64,000 bases of DNA from Desulfocucumis sp964643075 (GTDB lineage: Bacteria; Bacillota; Desulfotomaculia; Desulfotomaculales; Desulfocucumaceae). Each line of letters begins with the position of its first letter. The stretch's first letter is position 1. The stretch spans positions 38,971 to 102,970 of the forward strand of contig CAZXQO010000010.1 in the NCBI GenBank assembly GCA_964643075.1, read 5' to 3'. Positions 56,876 through 64,000 of this stretch are shown here, in pieces. Below the pieces are notes generated by a model. That model was not told where the DNA came from and did not search any database. It was given only the letters and a program-made list of their open reading frames with translations. The position numbers and the translations under genes were made by a program.

Positions 56876-58228
56876 CTAAAACGCGATTTCTATAGCCTCG
56901 GCCAGAGTGCCGGCCGTATAAATGTTGACACCTTGCATAACAGCAATGTCCAGCGGCAGTTTCTGTCCCGGCACAAGACAGTTTTTAAAGCCCAGCCGGG
57001 CGGCTTCGATAATTCTTCTTTCCAGAAAGGAGACCGGCCTTATTTCCCCAGTAAGCCCAATTTCCCCCACAGCCACAAGGCCCTCCCTGACCGGGGCTTC
57101 CCTGAAACCGGAAGCCAGGGCCAGGGCTATACCCAGGTCGACGGCGGGTTCATATAGCTTCGCCCCGCCCACGGCATTTACATACGCGTCCTGTCCACCG
57201 AGATTCAACCCGGCCCTTTTTTCCAAAACCGCCATAATCAGCGCCACCCTGTTGTAATCCACGCCGGCGGTCATCCTCCGGGGCGTACCGAAGCCGCTGG
57301 GACAAACCAGCGCCTGTATCTCCACCAGCAAGGTTCTGCTGCCTTCCACGGTAGGAATAACCACGGAACCAGCCACATTACCTCCTGAATGATTCGTTAA
57401 AAAAAGCTGAGACGGGTTAGCGACCTCCACCAGCCCGCCGCCTTCCATCTGGAAAATGCCTATCTCGCTGGTGGAACCGAACCTATTTTTTACCCCTCTT
57501 AAAATACGGTAGGAATAATTGGCCTCTCCCTCGAAATACACCACCGCGTCAACCATATGCTCCAAAACCCTGGGACCTGCCAGAGTACCCTCCTTGGTTA
57601 CGTGCCCCACCAAAAAAATAGACATGCCCCCTGTTTTGGCGAGGCGCATCATTTGCGCGGCGCACTCTCTCACCTGCCCTACGCCTCCAGGCGCCGAAGG
57701 CAGGTCGGGCTTATAAACGGCCTGGATGGAATCCAGCACCACCAGGTCGGGCTGCAATTCCCTGATACAACCTTCGATGACCTCAATGTCATTTTCCGCC
57801 AATAAATAAACTGTCCCGTCTGACAATCCCAGGCGGGAGGCACGCATTTTGATCTGGTAGGCTGACTCTTCACCAGAAGCGTAAAGGACTTTTTTGCCCC
57901 TGTTACTCACCAGGCCAGCCATCTGCAGCAGTAGTGTGGATTTCCCAATACCCGGGTCACCACCCAGCAAAACAAGGCTACCCGGCACAATACCCCCGCC
58001 CAGCACCCGGTCCAGTTCGCTGATACCCGATACAAAACGATCAACTTCAGCAGGGGGTATATCCGTTATGGGCAATGCTTTTGACACACTAGCCTTTGCT
58101 CTGGGTGAAAGGTCAGGCTTATTTTCCTCGACCAGAGTATTCCACTCCCCGCAGCCGGGGCAGTGACCCAACCAGCGGGAACTGACATAACCGCAGCTTT
58201 GACAGGCGAATCTTAATTTTAATGCCAT
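56876..58228 (-). CDS. radA: DNA repair protein RadA
   Basis: RecA-like branch-migration helicase (450 aa). Zinc finger CQSCGYVSSRWLGHCPGCGEW, Walker A GGDPGIGKSTLLLQ, Walker B VVLDSIQAVY, the RadA-specific KNRFGSTSEIGIFQM, and a C-terminal Lon-protease-like domain with AVGEIGLTGEIRPV. Between clpC and disA. Confidence 0.97.
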   Translation of the reverse strand: MALKLRFACQSCGYVSSRWLGHCPGCGEWNTLVEENKPDLSPRAKASVSKALPITDIPPAEVDRFVSGISELDRVLGGGIVPGSLVLLGGDPGIGKSTLLLQMAGLVSNRGKKVLYASGEESAYQIKMRASRLGLSDGTVYLLAENDIEVIEGCIRELQPDLVVLDSIQAVYKPDLPSAPGGVGQVRECAAQMMRLAKTGGMSIFLVGHVTKEGTLAGPRVLEHMVDAVVYFEGEANYSYRILRGVKNRFGSTSEIGIFQMEGGGLVEVANPSQLFLTNHSGGNVAGSVVIPTVEGSRTLLVEIQALVCPSGFGTPRRMTAGVDYNRVALIMAVLEKRAGLNLGGQDAYVNAVGGAKLYEPAVDLGIALALASGFREAPVREGLVAVGEIGLTGEIRPVSFLERRIIEAARLGFKNCLVPGQKLPLDIAVMQGVNIYTAGTLAEAIEIAF

Positions 58229-58369
58229 TTATACAACTCACAGTAACAATAATTATTTAATAATTATATCATTTAAGTATAGCAGTACTCAATACGTCTA
58301 GAGGCAAAAATAACCATAATATTACATAAAATTCATTTTACTATCCCATAAATATAATTCATTAACGCT

Positions 58370-58422
58370 GATAGACAACAATCTGCCGGCAATTTTACGG
58401 CTCCGGCAGATTGCTGTCTATC
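58370..58422 (-). terminator. long hairpin after clpC, probable terminator
   Basis: GATAGACAACAATCTGCCGG pairs with its inverted copy ending in GTCTATC across an 11-base loop: about 20 bp of stem with one mismatch. No clear U tract. It closes the ctsR-mcsA-mcsB-clpC operon. Confidence 0.6.
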
Positions 58423-58484
58423 AATAATTTAATTGCCGTGACCTACATCCTTGTTCATCCCAAGCCAGGAAATATGCAGACCGC

Positions 58485-60920
58485 TTATCCTGCATCATTG
58501 TGCAGTACAAGCTCATGATCACTGACGTCCACAATAACCTTGCCGGATTTATTAAACGTCCCTCTGAGCATCTCCTCAGAAAGGCGGTCTTCAACCTGGC
58601 GCTGTATCGCCCGGCGCAGTGGACGCGCCCCGTAGTTCTCGTCGAAACCTTCTCTCGCCAATAAATCCATGGCAGCCCCAGTAACCTCAATGTCCATGTC
58701 GTGCTCCTGCAGCCTGGCAGCCACATCTTTTATCATCATGCCAACTATTTCTTTGATGTGCTCCGTAGTCAGGGAATGGAATACTATTATTTCATCAACC
58801 CTGTTCAGAAACTCCGGTCTGAAGGTACGCTTCAGTTCATCCATGACCTTGGATTTCATGTTTTCATAACCGGCTTCCTGCTGGCTGCCGGTGCGAAAAC
58901 CCATGGTAGTTTCCCTGCGGATGGTCTGCACACCCACATTGGAGGTCATAATTATAACCGTGTTCCTGAAATCCACCATACGCCCCATGGCATCTGTAAG
59001 GCGACCGTCTTCCAGCACTTGAAGCAGTATATTAAAAACATCGGGGTGTGCTTTTTCTATTTCGTCCAGTAAAATCACCGCATACTGCTTGCGTCGAACA
59101 GCCTCGGTTAGCTGTCCTCCCTCCTCATAGCCTACATATCCGGGAGGGGCTCCCACCAGGCGGGATACAGCAAATTTTTCCATGTATTCACTCATATCCA
59201 GCCGGATCATAGCGTCCTCGTCACCGAACAGTGCTTCCGCCAGAGCCCTAGCCAGTTCGGTTTTACCCACTCCGGTAGGCCCCAAGAAGATAAACGACCC
59301 CACCGGGCGCTTGGGATCCTTCAATCCCGCTCTGGCCCGGCGAACCGCACGGGACACCGCCATTACTGCTTCATCCTGACCGACTACCCTGTGGTGCAGC
59401 ACTTCCTCCAGCTTCAGCAGCCTTTCACTTTCCTCTTCAGCCAGTTTTTGCACCGGGATACCGGTCCAGCTGCTTACGATATGGGCAATGTCCTCCTCCG
59501 TAACACTGAGTTCCTTGCTCTCCTGGCCCTGTTTCCAGTTTTCTCTGCTGGCTTCCGATTCCTCTTTCAGTTTCATTTCCTGATCCCTGAGTTGGGCAGC
59601 CTTTTCAAATTCCTGATTATTAATCGCAGCTTCTTTCTCCTTGCGGATTTCTTCCAGCCTTTTTTCAACCTCCTTGATATCCGGAGGAGCGGTAAAGGCC
59701 TGCAGGCGGACCCTGGAGCCGGCTTCGTCCATCAGGTCTATGGCTTTGTCCGGCAAAAACCGGTCCGCGATATATCTTTCCGATAGCTTGGCCGCAGCCA
59801 GTATGGCTTCGTCGGTGATATGCACCCGGTGATGGGCTTCGTATTTATCCCTGAGCCCCTTCAGTATAGCCACGGTCTCATCCACCGTCGGCTCAGCCAC
59901 ATTAACAGGCTGAAACCTTCTTTCCAGGGCGGAGTCCTTTTCAATATGCTTGCGGTATTCATCCAGGGTGGTTGCACCGATACACTGCATTTCGCCACGA
60001 GCTAAAGCCGGTTTTAATATGTTGGCAGCATCCATGGCCCCTTCAGCCGCCCCGGCGCCAATAATGGTATGGAGCTCGTCTATAAATACAATAATATTGC
60101 CGGCAGAAATTATTTCCTCAATAGCTTTTTTAAGTCGCTCCTCGAATTCCCCGCGGTATTTTGTCCCGGCCACCATGGAAGTAAGATCGAGTGTTACCAC
60201 CCTTTTGTTTAACAAAATTTCAGGGACGTTGCCGGCTACCACCCTTTGGGCCAGGCCCTCCACGATGGCTGTCTTACCCACCCCGGGCTCACCGATGAGC
60301 ACCGGGTTGTTCTTTGTCCGGCGGCTTAAAATTTGTATGACCCTTTCTATTTCCTTACCTCGCCCCACCACTGGATCGAGTTTATCCTCCCGGGTCATTT
60401 CGGTCAGGTCCCGGCTGAACTGATCCAGAATATTGGTGGCGGGGCCAACCTGATGGGGGCAGGTATGACCCTGCTGTGCGGGCTGCGCAGGTCCGCCCAG
60501 CAGTTGCAAAGTTATCTGGCGCAGTTTATTCTGATCTGCCCCAAGTTCATTCAGCACCCTGGCGGCAATCCCTTCGCCTTCCCTGATTAAGCCAAGTAAA
60601 ATATGCTCCGTACCCACATACTTATGTCCCATGCTCCTTGCTTCTTCCACGGACAGTTCCAGCACTCTTTTCCCTCTGGGGGTAAGGGTCACTTCTTCCG
60701 AAGTCCCCTGCCCTTTTTCCACCAGTTGCTCCACCATGGCGGCAACCCTCTGGGAGTCTATGCCCAATGCAGTGAGGGCCTTAGCGGCAACGCCCGCCCC
60801 CTCCCGTATCAAACCAAGCAGAATATGTTCCGTGCCCACGTAGGGGTAACTCATACGCCTGGCTTCATCCTGAGCTAAAACAAGTACCTGCTGTGCCCTC
60901 TGAGTAAATCTTCCAAACAT
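58485..60920 (-). CDS. clpC: ATP-dependent Clp protease ATPase ClpC
   Basis: AAA+ unfoldase (811 aa) feeding ClpP and, with McsB, degrading arginine-phosphorylated proteins. Two Clp-N repeats (about 1-75 and 78-150), AAA module 1 with GEPGVGKTA, a UVR/middle domain (EIRKEKEAAINNQEFEKAAQLRDQ), AAA module 2 with GPTGVGKTE, and the C-terminal D2-small domain. Fourth gene of the CtsR regulon operon. clpP is elsewhere. Confidence 0.98.
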   Translation of the reverse strand: MFGRFTQRAQQVLVLAQDEARRMSYPYVGTEHILLGLIREGAGVAAKALTALGIDSQRVAAMVEQLVEKGQGTSEEVTLTPRGKRVLELSVEEARSMGHKYVGTEHILLGLIREGEGIAARVLNELGADQNKLRQITLQLLGGPAQPAQQGHTCPHQVGPATNILDQFSRDLTEMTREDKLDPVVGRGKEIERVIQILSRRTKNNPVLIGEPGVGKTAIVEGLAQRVVAGNVPEILLNKRVVTLDLTSMVAGTKYRGEFEERLKKAIEEIISAGNIIVFIDELHTIIGAGAAEGAMDAANILKPALARGEMQCIGATTLDEYRKHIEKDSALERRFQPVNVAEPTVDETVAILKGLRDKYEAHHRVHITDEAILAAAKLSERYIADRFLPDKAIDLMDEAGSRVRLQAFTAPPDIKEVEKRLEEIRKEKEAAINNQEFEKAAQLRDQEMKLKEESEASRENWKQGQESKELSVTEEDIAHIVSSWTGIPVQKLAEEESERLLKLEEVLHHRVVGQDEAVMAVSRAVRRARAGLKDPKRPVGSFIFLGPTGVGKTELARALAEALFGDEDAMIRLDMSEYMEKFAVSRLVGAPPGYVGYEEGGQLTEAVRRKQYAVILLDEIEKAHPDVFNILLQVLEDGRLTDAMGRMVDFRNTVIIMTSNVGVQTIRRETTMGFRTGSQQEAGYENMKSKVMDELKRTFRPEFLNRVDEIIVFHSLTTEHIKEIVGMMIKDVAARLQEHDMDIEVTGAAMDLLAREGFDENYGARPLRRAIQRQVEDRLSEEMLRGTFNKSGKVIVDVSDHELVLHNDAG

Positions 60921-60934
60921 GCCCGAACACCTCC

Positions 60935-61996
60935 TTATGCCTCTGAAAGTTTCAAACGTATTAATTCTGCCCTTATTACATCCCTTTCATAGGGGGAAAG
61001 CTCTTTACCCGCTATTTTCAACAAAAAGGCAGGTCTGGTTGCAATCATCAACTCCGTTATCGAATGCCCCGGTATAGTATCAATAATATTTAAATCCTTC
61101 CCCAGCCGCAAATCGGAAAAAAGCCTCATGGCCTCTTCGGAGGTCATTATCCTGGCATGTTTCAGAAGCCCCCAGGCCCGGCCCACCCTGTCTTCAATGT
61201 GCTCCCGGCGCTCCCTGTATAAAGCCTGCCGGGCCGATCGCTCACTGGCAATGATTTGCCCTGCCACGCTAACTATACCGGCAATTATGTCTTCCTCGGT
61301 CTGGCCCAGGGTTACCTGGTTTGAAATTTGAAAAAGATTGCCGGTTGCCTCGGTACCCTCACCGTACAGGCCGCGTACGGCAAAGCCAAGCTTGGATATG
61401 GTGGCCAACACCCCGGATATCTGATTCACCAGCACCAGTCCCGGAAGATGCAGCATCAGCGAAGCCCTCATCCCGGTTCCCACATTGGTGGGACAGGCCG
61501 TAAGATAGCCCAGCCTTTCATCAAAGGCATAATCAAGGGTACTTTCCAGTAAATCATCAATCCGGTTGACTTCGGACCATGCCTCATGAAGATGCAGCCC
61601 CGGTAGAAAACACTGCAGCCTGAGGTGATCCTCTTCATTTATCATGATACTGATTGATTCATCATTATTTAAGACCACGGCCTTACGTTTGTAGTTCTCA
61701 AGCAGATCGGGGCTGACAAGGTGCTTATCCACTAGTATTTGCCTCTCCACCTGGGACAATTCACTCATAATGGTCATTTGCAATTCTTTGGCATCCTGAC
61801 CGCCAGTGCTTTTGACGGCCAGCATAACGGCCTGAAGAACCTGTTCCGCACCTTCTTCCGAAAGCCTGTGGGGAAAAGGGAACTCTGCCAGGTTTCTGGC
61901 CACCCTGATACGGCTGGAGATAACCACATCGGATTCCGCCCCGCCCTCACCAGTCCAGCGGCTCAGGGCAGTACTAACTGTTTCCTTGATTGACAC
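60935..61996 (-). CDS. mcsB: protein arginine kinase McsB
   Basis: Phosphagen-kinase fold enzyme (353 aa) that phosphorylates Arg in CtsR and misfolded proteins, marking them for ClpCP. SSRIRVARNLAEFPFP, the catalytic-site CPTNVGTGMRASLMLHLPGL and ASERSARQALYRERREHIEDRVGRAWGLL are typical. The GTG at 61996 follows GGGGAGGAG by 7 bases and overlaps the mcsA 3' end. Confidence 0.97.
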   Translation of the reverse strand: MSIKETVSTALSRWTGEGGAESDVVISSRIRVARNLAEFPFPHRLSEEGAEQVLQAVMLAVKSTGGQDAKELQMTIMSELSQVERQILVDKHLVSPDLLENYKRKAVVLNNDESISIMINEEDHLRLQCFLPGLHLHEAWSEVNRIDDLLESTLDYAFDERLGYLTACPTNVGTGMRASLMLHLPGLVLVNQISGVLATISKLGFAVRGLYGEGTEATGNLFQISNQVTLGQTEEDIIAGIVSVAGQIIASERSARQALYRERREHIEDRVGRAWGLLKHARIMTSEEAMRLFSDLRLGKDLNIIDTIPGHSITELMIATRPAFLLKIAGKELSPYERDVIRAELIRLKLSEA

Positions 61997-62522
61997 TATT
62001 AAGCTCCTCCCCACCCAGCTTTTTCTCTAAATCCTTGATCTGATCCCTGATTTCAGCCGCCAGTTCAAATTCTTCCCTACTTACGGCTTCCCTTAAACTG
62101 TTTTTCAGTTTGTGTATTTCGTTAACAATTTTGACCCGGCCGCCGGTCCGTTCCGGCACCTTGCCCGTATGCCTGTTATTACCGTGAATACGTCTAAAAA
62201 CCGGCTCGAGCCTGTCACCGAATTTACGGTAACACTCCCCACAGCCTAAAAGGCCCTGCTGGGCAAACTTTCTCTCCGTTAAACCACAATCGGGACACTT
62301 CTCCCCCTCGGGAATTTCCTGCTGACCGAAAGGGTTGGCAATCTGGTGATGAAATAGCCCGGCTAAAAGATTGTGTAGATTCATTTGCGGCACAAAACCA
62401 AAACTTTCGGCCTGGAATTCCCTGGCACAGGGCTCACACAAATGCATGGTTTTTTTTTGATCGTTAATGATCTGGGTAAGGTGAACCGTAGCTGACCTCT
62501 GCTTGCAGCGTTCACATTCCAT
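61974..62522 (-). CDS. mcsA: McsA, activator of McsB
   Basis: Zinc protein (182 aa) that activates McsB and modulates CtsR. Two treble-clef-like Cys sites: CERC...CEPC near the N-terminus and CPDC...CGEC near residue 80-100, then a UVR domain (LREAVSREEFELAAEIRDQIKDLEKKL). ATG 62522 is 8 bases after AGGGG; the ATG two codons earlier is too close. Confidence 0.96.
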   Translation of the reverse strand: MECERCKQRSATVHLTQIINDQKKTMHLCEPCAREFQAESFGFVPQMNLHNLLAGLFHHQIANPFGQQEIPEGEKCPDCGLTERKFAQQGLLGCGECYRKFGDRLEPVFRRIHGNNRHTGKVPERTGGRVKIVNEIHKLKNSLREAVSREEFELAAEIRDQIKDLEKKLGGEELNSVNQGNS

Positions 62523-62572
62523 TTTCATATCCCCTTTTCCGGCCGCCGTCAGTACATCGGAGTTTCCGGTGT

Positions 62573-63031
62573 TTATTTTAAAATGGCAATAAGCATTGCT
62601 TTTAATATACTCGCCCTGAGTTTATCCCTGTCAGGCAAGACTGTTCTCAACACATCCCTGTACACAGCAGCCTTCATAATTTCCGACTCCCGCCGGGTTA
62701 TAAGACCTTCCTCCAGCAACCTGCTTATGATACCTACAGCTCCCTGCTGGGCTATATCCTCTCCAATCAGCCGGTTCATATGATTTATAAGCACAGACCT
62801 ATCGTCCAGTTCCAGTTTCACAATCCGCACGAATCCCCCGCCGCCACGCCTGCTTTCTACTATATAGCCGTGCTCCATGGAGAAACGAGTGCTTAAGACG
62901 TAATTAATCTGTGAAGGGACGCAGCTAAACTGAATGGCAAGTTCATTACGCTGAATCTCTATTTGCCCCTGCCCGGCTTGCTCCAGCAGTCTTTTTAAAT
63001 ATTGCTCAATGAGGTCAGATATATTGGACAT
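62573..63031 (-). CDS. ctsR: transcriptional repressor CtsR
   Basis: Heat-shock repressor (152 aa) of clp genes. Winged-helix N-terminal domain with IEIQRNELAIQFSCVPSQINYVLSTRFSMEHGYIVESRRGGGGFVRIVK including the DNA-contacting Gly-rich wing, and a C-terminal dimer domain phosphorylated by McsB. First gene of its operon, with its own operator in the promoter. Confidence 0.97.
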   Translation of the reverse strand: MSNISDLIEQYLKRLLEQAGQGQIEIQRNELAIQFSCVPSQINYVLSTRFSMEHGYIVESRRGGGGFVRIVKLELDDRSVLINHMNRLIGEDIAQQGAVGIISRLLEEGLITRRESEIMKAAVYRDVLRTVLPDRDKLRASILKAMLIAILK

Positions 63032-63094
63032 CTATCAAAAGGTCACCTCCATTTAGCCTGAGTATTATTTTTGATTTTGCCTGATATTAACCAT

Positions 63095-63123
63095 ATTATT
63101 GACCTTTTCTGACTAATAATCAA
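63095..63123 (-). promoter_or_regulatory. promoter of ctsR-mcsA-mcsB-clpC
   Basis: TTGATT, 17-bp spacer, AATAAT on the minus strand. The spacer carries the CtsR operator. Confidence 0.65.
63098..63114 (-). promoter_or_regulatory. CtsR operator
   Basis: AGTCAGA-AAA-GGTCAAT: two direct heptads separated by 3 bases, each 6 of 7 to the CtsR consensus (A/G)GTCAAA with the expected NAN spacer. It lies between -35 and -10, so bound CtsR would block RNA polymerase. Confidence 0.75.
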
Positions 63124-63192
63124 ACCCTCTATAATATAGTTTTTCCCCGTATAGGCCCATTTTTTACACATATCTATAAAAAGCTTTATTAA

Positions 63193-63221
63193 ACATAAAA
63201 GCAAGGCTTCTCAGCCCTGCT
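63193..63221 (-). terminator. intrinsic terminator after tRNA-Asn
   Basis: AGCAGGGCT-GAGA-AGCCTTGCT with one G-T pair, then TTTATGTTT on the minus strand. Confidence 0.75.
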
Positions 63222-63226
63222 CAATG

Positions 63227-63301
63227 TGGCTCCCCGAGTAGGATTCGAACCTACAACCTACCGGTTAACAGCCGGTTGCTCTACCGTTGAGCTATCGAGG
63301 A
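63227..63301 (-). tRNA. tRNA-Asn (GTT)
   Basis: 75-nt cloverleaf, 5' TCCTCGATAGCTCAA, anticodon loop CTGTTAA (GTT), T arm GTAGGTTCGAATCCTAC, encoded CCA. Confidence 0.95.
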
Positions 63302-63337
63302 ACGGATAAGTGAACTCTATAAATTTAAACAAGATAA

Positions 63338-63366
63338 ATTTTAACATGCAGTTACTGTGGAGTCAA
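63338..63366 (-). promoter_or_regulatory. promoter of tRNA-Asn
   Basis: TTGACT, 17-bp spacer, TAAAAT on the minus strand, about 37 bases before the tRNA. Confidence 0.7.
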
Positions 63367-63553
63367 TACCAAAGCTTTTACCGACACCTTTCCAGACGAT
63401 CGAAGTCTCGCTCTACCTGTAACAATAATATTTTTCCAGGTATCCGGTATATTATACCTATTCATACTATCTATTTACCACCAGCCTCATTCCTTTTACA
63501 CATCAAACCCATCATATCAGTAGGAATAGGACTGGAAAACCGGGATTACCCGG

Positions 63554-63850
63554 CTAACTGTTTTCTACATCTTGAATTAACTTTTTTATAGAATGGCAAA
63601 GACCGTTATTTTCACCCCAGGCAGCTTTAATGGCATCCTCCATCGCGGTAAGATATCCTAGCGCCCTCTCCTGCGACAACTCTTCTTCCTCAAAGCTCTG
63701 GTAGATCTGCATAGATTTGGCTACTAAATAGCTATACAGATTAGAACTGTCCATTTTTGTGTTATCCGGGGAAATATTTAATGATTTTCCACCGTCAAGC
63801 ACCTTTAAATGTGTTCCATTTGCCGAACAATTACACCCATTCCCACACAT
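63554..63850 (-). CDS. hypothetical protein with Cys-rich N-terminus
   Basis: 98-aa protein starting MCGNGCNCSANGTHLKVL, then a helical, acidic region (QSFEEEELSQERALGYLTAMEDAIKAA). The three or four Cys at the very N-terminus could bind metal (inference). ATG 63850 lies 8 bases after AGGGGG; an ATG two codons earlier is too close. A TATAAT is found about 30 bases upstream. I do not recognise the family. Confidence 0.7.
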   Translation of the reverse strand: MCGNGCNCSANGTHLKVLDGGKSLNISPDNTKMDSSNLYSYLVAKSMQIYQSFEEEELSQERALGYLTAMEDAIKAAWGENNGLCHSIKKLIQDVENS

Positions 63851-63919
63851 TTTCATCGCCCCCTGACCTGATTATACTCTAATATGCCACGCCATATAAA
63901 ATTTTTTTAATCCCTTATA

Positions 63920-63947
63920 ATTTAAAACCTCACGGCTCACCGTGAGG
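63920..63947 (-). terminator. intrinsic terminator of a gene beyond the right edge
   Basis: Perfect 8-bp stem CCTCACGG-TGAG-CCGTGAGG followed by TTTTAAATT on the minus strand. Confidence 0.7.
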
Positions 63948-63957
63948 AATAATGAAA

Positions 63958-63988
63958 GGGGACACACCTCTTGCAGAGGAATGTCCCC
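63958..63988. repeat. minimal GGGGACA/TGTCCCC repeat hairpin
   Basis: 31-bp palindrome: GGGGACA-CA-CCTCT-TGC-AGAGG-AA-TGTCCCC. Both stem parts are perfect, separated by a CA/AA bulge. It is the shortest and cleanest copy of the family. Confidence 0.8.
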
Positions 63989-64000
63989 AATCTTATAATA

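Overview
The window is a chromosomal core region of a spore-forming, low-to-mid GC Firmicute. It most resembles the Peptococcaceae/Desulfotomaculum-Pelotomaculum group of Clostridia. That placement is an inference from gene order (ctsR-mcsA-mcsB-clpC-radA-disA-carD-PIN/TRAM-ispD-ispF-gltX-cysE-cysS-mrnC-rlmB-yacP-sigH-tRNAs-tuf-rpmG-secE-nusG-rplKAJL-rpoBC-L7Ae-rpsLG-fusA-tuf-S10/spc/alpha operons-ecfA1A2T-truA-rplM-rpsI-cwlD), from sporulation genes (cwlD, disA, sigH) and from frequent TTG/GTG starts. Nearly everything is on the minus strand, so the biological reading direction is from high to low coordinates.

Layout in transcription order (right to left). (1) 63.9-58.4 kb: a Cys-containing orphan protein, tRNA-Asn, then the CtsR-controlled heat-shock operon ctsR-mcsA-mcsB-clpC, with a readable CtsR operator inside its promoter. 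(2) 58.2-45.4 kb: radA, disA, a divergent MazG-like gene, carD with two tandem promoters, the PIN/TRAM protein, ispD, an accessory interval between ispD and ispF (inverted repeat, REP-like palindromes and a two-gene Cys-rich membrane operon), ispF, gltX, cysE, cysS, mrnC, rlmB, yacP. (3) 45.2-41 kb: sigH, five tRNAs (Thr, Tyr, fMet, Thr, Met), tuf copy 2, rpmG, secE, nusG. (4) 40.4-30.1 kb: rplK, rplA, an L10 leader, rplJ, rplL, rpoB, rpoC and an L7Ae-like gene. (5) 30-9.3 kb: str, S10, spc and alpha operons with tuf copy 1. adk is absent from its usual place between secY and map. (6) 9.3-4.7 kb: ECF transporter energising module, truA, then rplM-rpsI with its own promoter and leader. (7) 4.7-0.1 kb: cwlD, a stand-alone carbohydrate-binding domain, a DUF523 remnant, an S-layer-homology protein (plus strand) and a chemoreceptor.

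Almost all genes belong to translation, transcription and protein quality control. The unusual content lies between them. Several families of short dispersed repeats are inserted even inside the ribosomal protein operons: a GGGGACA...TGTCCCC palindromic family (three 77-bp tandem units between rplC and rplD, and a copy in the rpoB leader), a MITE-like element with 10-bp terminal inverted repeats between rpsM and rpmJ, a related copy that supplies the last codons of ecfA2, and a third AT-rich family. No transposase is encoded in the window. The best candidates for undescribed biology are the repeat families and the Cys-rich membrane gene pair between ispF and ispD. I see no CRISPR array, prophage, restriction system or rRNA gene.
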